A stretch of 64,000 nucleotides of DNA from Planctomycetota bacterium (lineage in GTDB: Bacteria > Planctomycetota > Planctomycetia > Gemmatales > Gemmataceae), in the NCBI GenBank assembly GCA_029777335.1, contig JAKOSN010000292.1, positions 21,104 to 85,103 on the forward strand. Direction: 5' to 3'. Under the pieces are notes generated by a model. The model worked only from the letters and a program-made list of their open reading frames with translations, searched no databases and was not told where the DNA came from. The translations under genes were made by a program, and so were the position numbers. Positions 9,070 through 19,917 of the stretch are shown in pieces (position 1 is the stretch's first letter; every line of letters starts with the position of its first letter).

Positions 9070-11892
9070 TCAATCCGTGAGCTGAGCAAGCCATCGCTGG
9101 TAATCGGGTCGCTCACGCAGGGGAGCCCAGTCGTTGTTCAGTTGACGACGTTGGGGTTTCCAGTTACTCGCCGAGGCTCGGCGCAGATACGCCACGGCGC
9201 GCGTCCCCAGTTGATCGCGTTGTCTGTCCTCGCGTTCCTGCCCGGTCAGGATGGCATAGACATGCGCCAGGAGGAACCACTGCTCGCCATTCTGGTCCGC
9301 GTGTCTGGCGAGATCATCGCACAGCCGGATGGCCTCCTCTTTCTCTCCGCCGCGGGCCAGTTCTTCGGCGGCCGCGAGCAGAAAGACAGTTCGTGGCTCG
9401 GCCGGCCCAAGCTCCGCGACTCGTTTCCAGGCCTTCCCGGCCTCGGCATGGCGAGTCAACGCCGAGAGCCATGTTCCTCGCATCTGTTGTACCTGAAGCA
9501 ACAGTGTTCGGGCGTCGGGGTTTTCCCTGTGTTCCTGGAGAACTTTTTCGAGCAGAGGCACCGCCCTGTCAAGTTTGGCAAGAGCCTGCTCCGGGCGGCC
9601 TTGCTGCAGCTGAAGTTTGCCGAGGTTGGCATGGCTGGCTGCGACTGCGCAGGCATGTGCCGGTACGAGGGGATATGCGGTGTGGAGTCTGGTGCGAATC
9701 TCCAGGGCCCTGGTGTGCTCGGCCTCTGCCCCGGCGAGATCCTTGCGGAGCACCAGCACATTCCCCAGGTTATTGTGGGCATTGCCCCATTCTTGCTGAT
9801 ACCTGGGGATGCTGGGGAACTGCAATGCCATCACCTGCAGCAATGCGCAGGCGTGCCGTAACTCTGCCTCGGCCTGGTGGATGTCCTTGAGGGCAACGAG
9901 GATATTCCCCACGCGCACTGAAAGCCGAGCCAGTTCCAGCTCATACCCCTCCCTGGGGAAATCGTGCACCAGCCCCTTCCACAGTGAAAGGGCACGCTGC
10001 AAATCCGCGAGCGCCGGCCCTTTCTCCTGTTCCTCGTAGCGCACGATGCCGCGATTGGCGCAGGTGCGCGCCAGGGAGACCCGAACGCTGGGGAGTTTGG
10101 AGTTGTGCTGTCCAGGCGCTTCCAGCACGGCGATGGCGCGGGTGTATTCCTGAACGGCGCGCGCACGGTCCCCTCGCTGGCGGGCAAGGTTGCCAAGGTT
10201 ATTGCGACACCCCGCGAGTTGCTCCTGGAAGGCGAGCTCCGGGTGAAACGGGGCCGACAGCACTTCCAGGGCCCGGCGATAGTGGCTCTCTGCTGCGGAA
10301 AAATCGTTCACGAGTTTGGCGGCGTCGCCCGCGGTTCGCTCCTGCTGGCCCAGTTCCAGCTGATACTCCGCCACGTTCGGGTGGGCCTTGACCAGGGTGC
10401 GCAGGATCGCAATCGCCTCGTTCAGGTCGCCCCGCGCCTGGGGAATTTCTTGAAGGTGCAGGCGCAGCTCGGCTAACTTCCCCAGGGCCATGGCACGATC
10501 GGCCTCCAGCCGTGGCGCCGCACTGGTTTGGCGAGCGAGGCGGGTGTAGAAGGGGAGCATCGCACGCAATAGATCTTTTTGCAGATCGCTAAAATCGGCT
10601 TCCTGGAGACGAGGATGAGCACTCAACTGGTGAACCGACCCATTGAGTGCCTGGAGCGTCAGGGTGGCGTTCTTCTCCGCGAGCTGGCGAGCCTCTCTCT
10701 CACGTTTGTTGGCGGTTTCCAGTTCCTGGTTGGTCTGCTGAAGGGCTTCCCGGGAGCCGAGCAACTCCTCGTTTTTCTGCCGTAGCAGGGTGACAAACGC
10801 GGTCAGGCCGAACAGAGAGCCCAGCAGTAGCACGGCGACGCTCGCATAGAGGCCAGCCAGTGCGGGATTACGCCGACTCCACAGCCGCAGGATCTCGATT
10901 CGGCGTGGGGGGCGAGCCTGGATGGGTTCTCCCTTCCGAAAGCGCCGCAGATCCTCGGCCAGCGCTGCCGCTGCGAGATAGCGATCCCGCGGTTCGTACT
11001 GCAGGCATTTCAGACAGATCGTCTCGAGATCGGCGGGACAATCGGGGCGCAGCGTGGAAGGGGCCGGTGGTGTCACCCGATGGCCCCGTAGTTGAGCCTC
11101 CAACGGCGAGCCGGACGGCCGAGGCGGAGTCCCGGTGAGCATCTCGTACAGGATCGCTCCCAGAGCGAAGACGTCCACGGCGGTGGTGATGCTGCCGTCC
11201 GGATCGCCCTGCTCAGGAGCCATGTAGAGAGGGGTGCCAACAATCTGCCCCGTGCGGGTGAGCGCGTCGTCTCGGTTGGTGTCCTTGGCAATGCCGAAAT
11301 CGCTCACGCGGGGCTCTCTCTCCGGCGTGAGCAAAATGTTGCTCGGTTTGAGGTCGCGATGAATGATCCCGTGATCGTGGGCGCATTGAACTGCCGCCGC
11401 AATACGCTCCATTAACGAGACGGCCTGGGGCACCGAGAGAGACTCCCTGGCGAGGAGGTCGGCGAGAGAGCCCCCGCCCAGGTAGTCCATGATCAGGTAA
11501 GGCTGACCCTGAAAAACACCGCACTCATACACCTGGACCAGGTTGGGGTGGTGCAGGCGGGCCAGGGTGCGCGCTTCGAGTTGAAAACGGAGCAAAAGGG
11601 CAGGATCGTTGCGGTCTGTGGCCACGATCTTGACCGCGACGTCCCGAGCCAGGCTGGTCTGACGGGCGCGGTAGACGGTTCCCATGCCGCCCTGTCCAAG
11701 CAACTCCAGCCATTCCAGATCGGGGAGCGGCAACGCAGGGAGATCGGGCCGAGTCGAGGTGACCGTGCCGGGCGAGAGGGAGTCGTTGGATGCGCGGCTC
11801 CAGTCCTCGTTGAAGCGGAACCACCGGACTTCGGGAGAGACCGCGGCGTCTTTCCCTGCCAATCCACCCTCAGGATGATCCGTCGCGCTCAT
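9070..11892 (-). CDS. Membrane Ser/Thr protein kinase with C-terminal TPR array
   Basis: This 940-residue-class PknB-like (Hanks-type) kinase has the catalytic domain at about 60-320: glycine loop LGQGGMGTVY, K88, HRD aspartate D180, DFG aspartate D198, and APE in MAPEQ. A juxtamembrane segment is followed by one transmembrane helix (about 347-370), a short coiled coil (371-410) and a long extracytoplasmic TPR region (about 440-900). This architecture is common in Gemmata-group planctomycetes and presumably couples peptide or protein binding outside to phosphorylation inside. Start: the ATG at 11892 lacks the unlikely basic leader given by the in-frame ATG at 11991. It is divergent from the giant kinase gene and upstream of the hybrid histidine kinase. 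Confidence 0.9.
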   Translation of the reverse strand: MSATDHPEGGLAGKDAAVSPEVRWFRFNEDWSRASNDSLSPGTVTSTRPDLPALPLPDLEWLELLGQGGMGTVYRARQTSLARDVAVKIVATDRNDPALLLRFQLEARTLARLHHPNLVQVYECGVFQGQPYLIMDYLGGGSLADLLARESLSVPQAVSLMERIAAAVQCAHDHGIIHRDLKPSNILLTPEREPRVSDFGIAKDTNRDDALTRTGQIVGTPLYMAPEQGDPDGSITTAVDVFALGAILYEMLTGTPPRPSGSPLEAQLRGHRVTPPAPSTLRPDCPADLETICLKCLQYEPRDRYLAAAALAEDLRRFRKGEPIQARPPRRIEILRLWSRRNPALAGLYASVAVLLLGSLFGLTAFVTLLRQKNEELLGSREALQQTNQELETANKREREARQLAEKNATLTLQALNGSVHQLSAHPRLQEADFSDLQKDLLRAMLPFYTRLARQTSAAPRLEADRAMALGKLAELRLHLQEIPQARGDLNEAIAILRTLVKAHPNVAEYQLELGQQERTAGDAAKLVNDFSAAESHYRRALEVLSAPFHPELAFQEQLAGCRNNLGNLARQRGDRARAVQEYTRAIAVLEAPGQHNSKLPSVRVSLARTCANRGIVRYEEQEKGPALADLQRALSLWKGLVHDFPREGYELELARLSVRVGNILVALKDIHQAEAELRHACALLQVMALQFPSIPRYQQEWGNAHNNLGNVLVLRKDLAGAEAEHTRALEIRTRLHTAYPLVPAHACAVAASHANLGKLQLQQGRPEQALAKLDRAVPLLEKVLQEHRENPDARTLLLQVQQMRGTWLSALTRHAEAGKAWKRVAELGPAEPRTVFLLAAAEELARGGEKEEAIRLCDDLARHADQNGEQWFLLAHVYAILTGQEREDRQRDQLGTRAVAYLRRASASNWKPQRRQLNNDWAPLRERPDYQRWLAQLTD

Positions 11893-12046
11893 GGCGAGTT
11901 CGCCTTTACTTTCCTTCCCGAGAACGCAGGAAGCGGGAACAGGAATCGGTCTCTTCCTCGCGCCGCGGCACCTGGCGAAGGCTGTGCTCAAACCACGGGA
12001 CGATCCCCCTGACGGCGCGAATTTCGGACTCCACGCCGATCGACAA

Positions 12047-12075
12047 TTGCAGAACCCTGGAGAGTGCCGTACGAT
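12047..12075 (+). promoter_or_regulatory. Candidate promoter of the giant kinase gene
   Basis: TTGCAG (12047-12052) and TACGAT (12070-12075) are separated by 17 bases and lie about 40 bases before the ATG. Matches are three and four of six, so this is only a plausible candidate within the 221-base divergent intergenic region. Confidence 0.35.
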
Positions 12076-12113
12076 ACTTTTTCAATTTCAGCTTCCCATT
12101 CAAGGGTCTGGCC

Positions 12114-15100
12114 ATGAGCGAATCGACTCCCACGGTCGCTGCGTCTGCAGGAGCGCCCAGCACAGGCGAAACCATCCTTGCGGTTCTGGGCGATTACACC
12201 TTGCTGGAAGAAGTGGCCCGGGGCGGTATGGGCGTGGTCTACCGCGCGGAGCAACGGGGCCTGGGACGCACGGTGGCAATCAAGCGCATCCTCAAGGGCC
12301 ATCTCGCCTCCGAGGAAGAAATCCAGCGCTTCCGGGTGGAGGCGGAGGCAGCCGCCACGCTCGATCATCCCCACATCGTGCCGATTTACGAGATTGGCGA
12401 GACCGAGGGGCAACCGTTCTATGTTATGAAGTTCGTCGATGGCGGTGGCTTGGGTCAGCACCTCCCCCGCTACCGTCAGGATCCTCGGGCCGCAGCACAA
12501 TTGATGGCAACCATTGCACGGGCGGTTCATCATGCCCATCAACGTGGGATTTTACACCGCGATCTTAAACCAGGCAACATCCTCCTCGACAGGGAAGGGC
12601 AACCGTATGTCACGGACTTTGGCCTGGCGCGCCGCCTCGAAGGACAGGTGGGGATGACACAAACGGGAGTCATTGTTGGCACCCCGGAATACATGGCTCC
12701 CGAACAGGCGCGGGCGCAAAAAAGCCTGACGACCGCCGTGGATGTCTACGCGCTGGGCGGCATTTTGTACACCCTTCTCGGTGGAAGTCCGCCTTTCAAG
12801 AGAGAAAATATCCTGGAAACCTTGATGCAGGTCATCGATGCGCCGGTTCCGTCCTTGCGCGCCCGGCATGCGGAATTGCCCCGCGATTTGGAGTTGATTT
12901 GTCTGAAATGTCTGGAGAAAGACCCGGGGCGACGTTATGAATCCGCCGAGGCGCTGGCCCTGGACCTGGAGCGCTGGCTCGATCATGTGCCGATCCAGGC
13001 ACGCCCAGCGAGCACCGTGGAACGGTTCATGTTGTGGTGTCGGCGTCAACCCGCCCTGGCTGCCACCAGTGCGCTGGCCATCCTTGGTGTGGTGCTTGGG
13101 CTGGTCCTGTCTCTGCTGTTTGCCCTGGAACAGGCGAACTCGGCCGCTGCGTTGCGCGACAAGGGCGAGGAGTTGAGCGACGCCCTGGCAACCTCCGAGC
13201 GCCGCGGCACGGAACTGGTGAAGATTAATCAGAAACGCCGCGAAGCGCTGGAGTCGGCAGCCCGGCTGGCCCTGGGAAGGCATCGCGCGCTCGTTCAGGA
13301 TCGCCAGGAAATGCAGGGGTTGCTCTGGTTGGGGCGAGCGCTGGAATTGCTTCCCGAGGAGTCGCGCGAGCTGCACGCCGATCTGCGTCGCAGTGTGGCC
13401 CTCTGGAGTGAACAATCGCCGAAGGTGCGTTCCATCCTCAGCGCGCACGACACCAACGATTGCACCTGGTTTCAACTCAGCCCCGATGGCAAGATCCTGT
13501 TGACTCGGGGCAATCTCACTCCCACCGGCGGGCCCCGGTTGTGGCGCACCGACACAGGCGCGCCGATTGGCAACCCACTCTGGCAGGGATCGAGCGGACG
13601 TGACACGGCGTTTCACTGGGACAAAACCGAGTTGGTGTCGGTGCGCCGCGGGAAGGATCACTATCGTCTGGAACGCTGGGATCTGACCACGGGGAGAGCC
13701 GTGGGTGAAGCGGTCAAACTCCCCGTCGCAGAGATGGTGCCGCAAGCGGCGCCGTTGTTCAGTCCGCGGGGCAAGTACCTGGTGCTGACCGAGAAGCCCG
13801 GGTTTTTCCGTGTTTGGGATGGCAAAACCGGGAAGGCGACAACCGGGTTGATCAGTGTGGGTGCAGCGCATGCCGAGGCGGGTGATCTGCATGAGGCGAT
13901 GTTCTCGCCCGATGAGCTTCTGCTGTTCCTTGCGCGGCGCCCGGTGGGACGCGCGTCCAGGCCGGGGCAACCTCCGGACGACCTGCAGCACGCGACCTTT
14001 TACGAATGTCTTTGGCTCCCAGGCGGGCAGGTCTTGCAGGGTTCCATCCTGACAGATCCCAGGCCCTCGTTCCTGTCCTCGGATCCGTTTCGGTTTTACA
14101 CCTTCGCTCCCAGAGGGCGAGCAATGATGGTCCTCTCCTCCAGGGGGGCCAGGGCACAGCGGGAAGAAGTGGCCGGACTGATGTTCCCGCCCAATGGCCC
14201 TTTCAACGTGCACTGGAGGTTCACCCAGCTGCGCTCACCGCCACGCTGTGTGATCGGCAACGGGACCCTGGGGTTTTTCCATCTCCTCAGTCCCACGGCG
14301 CCCAGGGGGCCCGTGGCCTGGCATCTGCTTCTCTTCGATCTGAAAAATCCCACCAGCGAAAGCACCATCCTCCCCGCCCCACCCCTCTCGGGCTGGAGTC
14401 CGTCGTTCGAGCGCACCTTCGAACAGAGGTTGCCGCAGTTTTCGCCTGCCGGCGATCGGATTTTGACTGTGCAGAATGAACGTGCGGTGCTATGGCATAA
14501 AGGAGTCTTTACCACTCTGGAAACTCCTGAAATGCCAGTGCTGGCTCGCTTTCATCCAACGAGCGATCTCCTGGCCACGGCGGGGGGCGAGCGTGTCGAA
14601 CTCTGGGAGGTTTCGACCGGACGTCGTCGCGGGGGCGCGTTTCTGCATCCGGGGCCGGTGACGCAACTGGACTGGCTGCCGGGTGAGGAGACGCTGGTGG
14701 TTCGCTATATGGTGGCGGGGCAATCGGAGATTCGGTTGTGGGATGTGGGGCGACCACGACCGCAGGCCACGCTTCGTCTCCCCGGAGGAACCTTCGCGGA
14801 AGCGTTTTCATCACACGAGGGGAACGAATTGCTGGTGCGCACTCACAACGTTCCGGGGGGTGATTCCCTGGATTCGTTCTATCGATGGAGGCTGATGCCA
14901 GGAGCAAGCGAGCCCGTCCCAACTCGTGCCCAGTGGTTGGCCGACAAAAATGCGCTCCTGGTCCACCAGCGTGAGCGACGCCTCGCCATGCCGACCGTTG
15001 CGTCTCCCCTGGAGGGGAGAATGCCCGAGGACAGCAGGGTGGTGGCGAGCTACAGCCCGGATGGTCGCCATGTCATCACCTGGCAGACTTCTCCGCGTGA

Positions 15101-18100
15101 GACCACGGCGAGCTTGCAGGTGTGGACCGCCACGGGAACGCTGCGGCACACGATGTCCCTGGCGCGAACGGAGGCCCCTCGGTTCGCGTTCGCCCGTGAT
15201 GGGACCACAGTGCTGATCGAGATTCAGAATGGGAATCGTTCGCAAACGGTGGCAGAGTGGCAGATCCTCGATCTGGAGAGCGGGAAGTTGACGTCGTTGA
15301 ATCCCTACCTGGTGCCACCCAGGGGAGGCGACCGGGGAGAGCCCGTCGCTCAGCCAGTCCCCGGGTTGGCCCAGTTGACTCCCGAGGGGCGAACGGTCCT
15401 CTATCCCACGGCGAAAGGAGAGGTGTTCGCCCTGGACTGGGTGCGCGGAACCAGTCGCCTGGTGGCGAGTGGACTGGGGCGAATCGAGGCGCTCGTGTTC
15501 CGTTCCGATGGGAGGGAGGAACTGTGCGTGAGCGATGTCAAGGGCGCGTCGTTCTGGGATTTAAAGGAGGGGAAAAGAAGTCGAGTGGAGCTGGACGCCG
15601 AGTTGTGGAGTCGCGTTACTCCCAGTTTGGATGGAGGGATGTTGCTCCAGCAGGAGGATCGTTCGGGCACCAGGCTTGCGCTGTGGGATGTGGCTGAACA
15701 GCGTCGTGTGGGGCAGGCCATTGCCGTGGAAAGAGCGCAGGAATGGTGCATGAGCCCGGATTCGGAACTCCTGCTCGTTTACGATGCGGTCCTCTCTTCT
15801 TCCCACCGACCCGGACGGCTGTACAATCTTCGCACCGGAGAACTCCTCAGGAAAGATCTCCCTGCGGGGCTCCCTTCCTTTACCCCCGATTCTCAACGGA
15901 TCGTGTTCCGCGGCAAGAATCTCACGCACCTGGACGTGTGGGAACGAGGGAGTGACAAACTCTCGACGTTCACCATCAAACACAACCTTTTGAATGGTGG
16001 GTTCTCCTTTTCAGCGGATTCCCAGTATCTGCTCACCTCGGGAACTGGAGAGAGCCTGGGCAGTTTGACGATTGAGGTCTACGAGCTCAGAACCGGTAAA
16101 CGGATTCGCGCGGTGCCCTGTCAATCAACGGGAGCTGATTCGGGGTTGGCACTTGGAGAGCGCACCCTGGTGCACTACACCAACCGAGGACTCCCGTTTC
16201 CCCTGGCAGGGAAAAGGGTGAGTCCAGGATCAGGGTTGAGCCATTTCACGCGCTACGATCTGGAAGGGAAGGTCCTCGCCCAGGGGCAATTTGATACACC
16301 CGTGCCAGCTTTCCCCACGGCCGAGACGCTTGTGTGCGAATCCCGTTTGGAACGCATCCCGTTGCTGTGGCAGTTGCGTGGCAACGAGTTCAAGGCCACG
16401 CCCTGGCCGGAGTTGCGCGATCAGGGAACGGTGCACTGGCTCCCGGGGGATACGCGTCTCCTCACGCGGATGCCGGGGAAAGACGGGAGGACTCAGATCG
16501 ACCGGCTGTGGGCTGTGCACACGCGCCAACCGCTTGGTGAACCCTGGAGCAGTGACTGGCCCGTTCTGGTCAGCACCGACGGGCAGTGGCTGCTACGCCG
16601 AGGAACGGAGCAAGGATCTCAGGAGATTCTCGATACCAGTACGGGGAAGGTCGCTTTCCAATTCTCCTGGTTTGGCGGAGAGGTCAGCGCCTGGAAAGTG
16701 CTCCCTGAGGCAAAGCGGTGCTGGACGCTAAACCGGAGCGTGCGCGGCTACGAGAGCCAGGTGTGGGACCTGGCCACGGGGAAGTTGGTGCGCACGGATC
16801 CGGCAGTGGACAGAACCACGGCACATTTCTCCTCCGAGGGGAAGTATCTGCTCCAGATCAATCCAAATGGGGTGTCGAAGGCGACCATCGAACTGGTGGA
16901 GCTGGCAACGGGACAAGGGAAGCTCTCCACCCAGGGGACGTGGGCGAACTTCAGCCCCGATGGCAAGCAGGTGTGGACAATCGGTGGTCCCTCCAACGAT
17001 CGGATGCTTCTGCAACGTTGGAGTCTGGAAGGGAAGTCCCTGGGAGAGGCAATCCCGGTGGTTCGCTCCATCGGTTGGAATGAGCACACCCCGGCGATCC
17101 TTCGGCGTACAGATGTTAATAACTCCAGCAAGCTGGAACTCTGTGACCCCGCGACCGGAAAAGCCGTTGGCAAGCTTGCCCTGGGGTACAACAGCAGTGC
17201 TGCTTATACCCTCTCGCGGGATGCCACCTGGTTGGCAGTCACCCGTGGCGACACCAAAAGCTGGCACGCCACCCTTTATCATACTCCCACGGGGAGAATG
17301 ATTCCGCTGGTCAACAACCAACCCGGGCGTTTGAACGGGCTTTTCTTCGTTCCTGGTAAAGCACGGTTGTGGACACGCACTCTGGAACAGAACGCACAGG
17401 ACCAAATCACTTTCCACCTCTGGGATCTGGAGAAGGGACAACTGGTGCGCCAGATTGGTCCTGTAACCAGTGGGGGTGTTACCATCAATCTGGGGTCGGT
17501 ATCCACGATCTCCAGGGGAGGGTACACCATTCTGTATCAGTTGTGGGATCTGGTTGAAGGCACTCCCCGTGCGCCTGCAGTGCGGGCGACGTCCAGGGAA
17601 AGCAAACCTCTGGATACCAGCAAGAGCGGAGAATTCCTGATTGAGACGATCGAACAACGACAAACACGGGTGTGCGACTTCTTCACTGGCAAAGCGCAGG
17701 GCCCCGAGTTTGTCTCCAACCCCGGCGAACGAATGCTCCTGTCTCCCAGGGGGGACTGGCTGCTACGGCTGCAGCGAAGCCAGACCACGCGGCAGGATCG
17801 GTTTTTGCTCCACGAGGTGCGCACGGGAAAAACCCTGGGAGAGGAGGATTTTCCCGATCAGCTGATCCAGCACGTCTGGTTCGAGGGACAGGGGGAGACC
17901 TTTGTGGTGGTTGCGGGCACTCCTCCTGGGATGGGACAGGCTTCAGCGGTGGCGCAGCGGTGGTCAACCAGTCCCTTGAAACGAAGCGGACCCGCCATCA
18001 AACTCGATTCCAGCTGGATGGAACCCACGGGCATTCTCCTGTTGAGCGCCGATGGCACGCATCTGTCACTCCAGGTGCCACGCCAAAGTACCGTCCGCCC

Positions 18101-19904
18101 GGGAGATCTCTCCACGTTTAGCCTGTACGATGCTCAGACTCTCCGGCGACTCTCGGTCGGTTTCCCCGGATTGCTGGGACGCATTGACCACCGCAGCGAT
18201 TCCAATCGGCCCTTGCTGGCACAACCCGCGATGGAAACGCAGGTGCGAACAACCTTCGAGGGCAAACCCCATGGCGCACCCATTCTGCTCCCTGCCTGGA
18301 TCGGGCCAGAGAACTACATCCCAGGCCGACCGGTGCCCGTCACCTTCCAGGTGAGTCCCGATGGGAAAACCCTGGTGCTGGTAAGCTCTGAGTTTGGCGG
18401 ATCGAACCTTTCGCTCTCGGTGTGGGATGTGCTCACAGGAACGATGCGCCACGGGGGGGAACCAATCGGGGGCATGCCGGAGCAAATCGTCTTTCGTCCC
18501 GACGGCACGACCTTTGTCACCGTGGGGAAACACTGGGGGGCGGGGATCAGAGATGTTAATTTTTGGGATCTTCAAAGTGGTAAAAAGATCGAACCAATGA
18601 ACCAACGCACGGCGGGGGTTTCCTTGCTCGCGGTTCACCCCACCAGCGACGAGGCGATTTACCTGACGGAGAAAGCCACCGTTCAACTCCGCGATCGTGA
18701 AACCGATCGCCCGCTTGGTCCCGAACTTGTGACGACGTTTGCCGGCAGACCCATCCCGACGGATCGCGACGGACAACTGGGAATTCTCTTCGTTCCCAGG
18801 GAGAAGCGATGGGAGGGTTATGTGACGAACCTGCGCACCGGGGAGCGCCAAGGCGAGCCGTTGCGTCTGCCGGTGTCCGCCGTGATGAGTCCCACGGGAG
18901 AGAGTGTGGTCTTTCCAGTGGACCCACGAGGGACCCGCTGGATGCTCTACCATTTGCAGAAGCGCCACCCCATTGGAGAAGATCTGCAATTAAGTCAGCC
19001 GCTCCAAAAGGATTTCCTGGCGGTGAAGGCTCTTTACTCTCCCGATGGGCAACGCCTGGTGCTGGCTAGCGAGACGGAACTCCAACTGTTCGATGCCACG
19101 ACCGGGAAACCACAAGGGAAACCGCTGCTCTTCAAACCGGCGCCCCCGGGGTGGTCAACTCCGCCGCCAGGGTTCAGTCCCACGGGCAAGTTTCTGATGC
19201 GGGGAGAAATCTCAGCCGGGGCCGAGTTTTTTACGGTTCATCTTCTTGATGCCAGGACGGGAGAAGCTGTCCTCCCGCCGCAGCGCCTGAAGGGTGAACA
19301 ACTGAAACGCGCTACTTTTGGATTCACGGCCAAGGATCACCTTGCCTGGTTCCTTGGGCTGGATCCCCAGAAACGCACCGTGGCGAGGTTGGCTGTCTGG
19401 GATTTGCGCGAGCAGAAGGAACGGTTTGTTCTTGAATGTGATTCCGCGCTCATGGGCGCTCCAGTGTTCACCGCGGAGGGAACGCAATTCTTCTTTGCGG
19501 AGCGTTGCTGGGAGACACAAACGGGACAGCAACGTGGTACGCGATTGCCTGGGAGTGGACCGTTGGCTGCGTTTAGCCCTGAGGGGCGATTCCTGCTGAC
19601 AGGGAATGAACGGACGATTCAACTGTGGGATATCGCGCAGGGGAGAGCTCTGGGAGGAGCGATCAGTCTCGAAGGGACGGTGCGCGAAGTGGCCTTCTGG
19701 CCCGAGCGTCGGGCCTTTCGCGCGACAACGCTTTTGCCGAAGAATGAGGGGAGCCGACTGCACGTCTGGCCATTGCCGCAGCCGTGGGATGAAGCCCCCG
19801 AACGGATCAGCGCGCGCTTGCAAAGGCAAGTGGGGATGATCCTTGATCCAGAAGGGATCGTTCGTCCCGTGGAGGCATCAAGCTGGCAACAAGCGCCGCG
19901 CTGA
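12114..19904 (+). CDS. Giant Ser/Thr protein kinase with WD40-like propeller array
   Basis: The protein has 2596 residues. The Hanks-type kinase domain spans about 26-295 with glycine loop ARGGMGVVY (36-43), K57, HRD D150, DFG D168 and MAPEQ (194-198). One transmembrane helix lies at about 316-338, followed by a coiled segment to about 400. The remaining 2200 residues repeat a pattern of the type F-S-P-D-G-K-x-L-L-T followed about 30 residues later by L-W-D-L-x-T-G-K. I count more than 25 such recurrences, indicating several WD40-like propellers in tandem. The propeller part should lie outside the cytoplasm. The gene is uninterrupted, and its start is supported by the kinase fold beginning shortly after. 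Ligand and substrates are unknown. Confidence 0.9.
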   Translation: MSESTPTVAASAGAPSTGETILAVLGDYTLLEEVARGGMGVVYRAEQRGLGRTVAIKRILKGHLASEEEIQRFRVEAEAAATLDHPHIVPIYEIGETEGQPFYVMKFVDGGGLGQHLPRYRQDPRAAAQLMATIARAVHHAHQRGILHRDLKPGNILLDREGQPYVTDFGLARRLEGQVGMTQTGVIVGTPEYMAPEQARAQKSLTTAVDVYALGGILYTLLGGSPPFKRENILETLMQVIDAPVPSLRARHAELPRDLELICLKCLEKDPGRRYESAEALALDLERWLDHVPIQARPASTVERFMLWCRRQPALAATSALAILGVVLGLVLSLLFALEQANSAAALRDKGEELSDALATSERRGTELVKINQKRREALESAARLALGRHRALVQDRQEMQGLLWLGRALELLPEESRELHADLRRSVALWSEQSPKVRSILSAHDTNDCTWFQLSPDGKILLTRGNLTPTGGPRLWRTDTGAPIGNPLWQGSSGRDTAFHWDKTELVSVRRGKDHYRLERWDLTTGRAVGEAVKLPVAEMVPQAAPLFSPRGKYLVLTEKPGFFRVWDGKTGKATTGLISVGAAHAEAGDLHEAMFSPDELLLFLARRPVGRASRPGQPPDDLQHATFYECLWLPGGQVLQGSILTDPRPSFLSSDPFRFYTFAPRGRAMMVLSSRGARAQREEVAGLMFPPNGPFNVHWRFTQLRSPPRCVIGNGTLGFFHLLSPTAPRGPVAWHLLLFDLKNPTSESTILPAPPLSGWSPSFERTFEQRLPQFSPAGDRILTVQNERAVLWHKGVFTTLETPEMPVLARFHPTSDLLATAGGERVELWEVSTGRRRGGAFLHPGPVTQLDWLPGEETLVVRYMVAGQSEIRLWDVGRPRPQATLRLPGGTFAEAFSSHEGNELLVRTHNVPGGDSLDSFYRWRLMPGASEPVPTRAQWLADKNALLVHQRERRLAMPTVASPLEGRMPEDSRVVASYSPDGRHVITWQTSPRETTASLQVWTATGTLRHTMSLARTEAPRFAFARDGTTVLIEIQNGNRSQTVAEWQILDLESGKLTSLNPYLVPPRGGDRGEPVAQPVPGLAQLTPEGRTVLYPTAKGEVFALDWVRGTSRLVASGLGRIEALVFRSDGREELCVSDVKGASFWDLKEGKRSRVELDAELWSRVTPSLDGGMLLQQEDRSGTRLALWDVAEQRRVGQAIAVERAQEWCMSPDSELLLVYDAVLSSSHRPGRLYNLRTGELLRKDLPAGLPSFTPDSQRIVFRGKNLTHLDVWERGSDKLSTFTIKHNLLNGGFSFSADSQYLLTSGTGESLGSLTIEVYELRTGKRIRAVPCQSTGADSGLALGERTLVHYTNRGLPFPLAGKRVSPGSGLSHFTRYDLEGKVLAQGQFDTPVPAFPTAETLVCESRLERIPLLWQLRGNEFKATPWPELRDQGTVHWLPGDTRLLTRMPGKDGRTQIDRLWAVHTRQPLGEPWSSDWPVLVSTDGQWLLRRGTEQGSQEILDTSTGKVAFQFSWFGGEVSAWKVLPEAKRCWTLNRSVRGYESQVWDLATGKLVRTDPAVDRTTAHFSSEGKYLLQINPNGVSKATIELVELATGQGKLSTQGTWANFSPDGKQVWTIGGPSNDRMLLQRWSLEGKSLGEAIPVVRSIGWNEHTPAILRRTDVNNSSKLELCDPATGKAVGKLALGYNSSAAYTLSRDATWLAVTRGDTKSWHATLYHTPTGRMIPLVNNQPGRLNGLFFVPGKARLWTRTLEQNAQDQITFHLWDLEKGQLVRQIGPVTSGGVTINLGSVSTISRGGYTILYQLWDLVEGTPRAPAVRATSRESKPLDTSKSGEFLIETIEQRQTRVCDFFTGKAQGPEFVSNPGERMLLSPRGDWLLRLQRSQTTRQDRFLLHEVRTGKTLGEEDFPDQLIQHVWFEGQGETFVVVAGTPPGMGQASAVAQRWSTSPLKRSGPAIKLDSSWMEPTGILLLSADGTHLSLQVPRQSTVRPGDLSTFSLYDAQTLRRLSVGFPGLLGRIDHRSDSNRPLLAQPAMETQVRTTFEGKPHGAPILLPAWIGPENYIPGRPVPVTFQVSPDGKTLVLVSSEFGGSNLSLSVWDVLTGTMRHGGEPIGGMPEQIVFRPDGTTFVTVGKHWGAGIRDVNFWDLQSGKKIEPMNQRTAGVSLLAVHPTSDEAIYLTEKATVQLRDRETDRPLGPELVTTFAGRPIPTDRDGQLGILFVPREKRWEGYVTNLRTGERQGEPLRLPVSAVMSPTGESVVFPVDPRGTRWMLYHLQKRHPIGEDLQLSQPLQKDFLAVKALYSPDGQRLVLASETELQLFDATTGKPQGKPLLFKPAPPGWSTPPPGFSPTGKFLMRGEISAGAEFFTVHLLDARTGEAVLPPQRLKGEQLKRATFGFTAKDHLAWFLGLDPQKRTVARLAVWDLREQKERFVLECDSALMGAPVFTAEGTQFFFAERCWETQTGQQRGTRLPGSGPLAAFSPEGRFLLTGNERTIQLWDIAQGRALGGAISLEGTVREVAFWPERRAFRATTLLPKNEGSRLHVWPLPQPWDEAPERISARLQRQVGMILDPEGIVRPVEASSWQQAPR

Positions 19905-19917
19905 GACCGGGTCGTCG

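Noticed and set aside
12552..14213. Long open frame on the minus strand inside the giant kinase gene
   Set aside because: It runs antisense to the kinase catalytic core and first propeller units. Its product has no recognisable motif and its composition is typical of GC-rich shadow frames.
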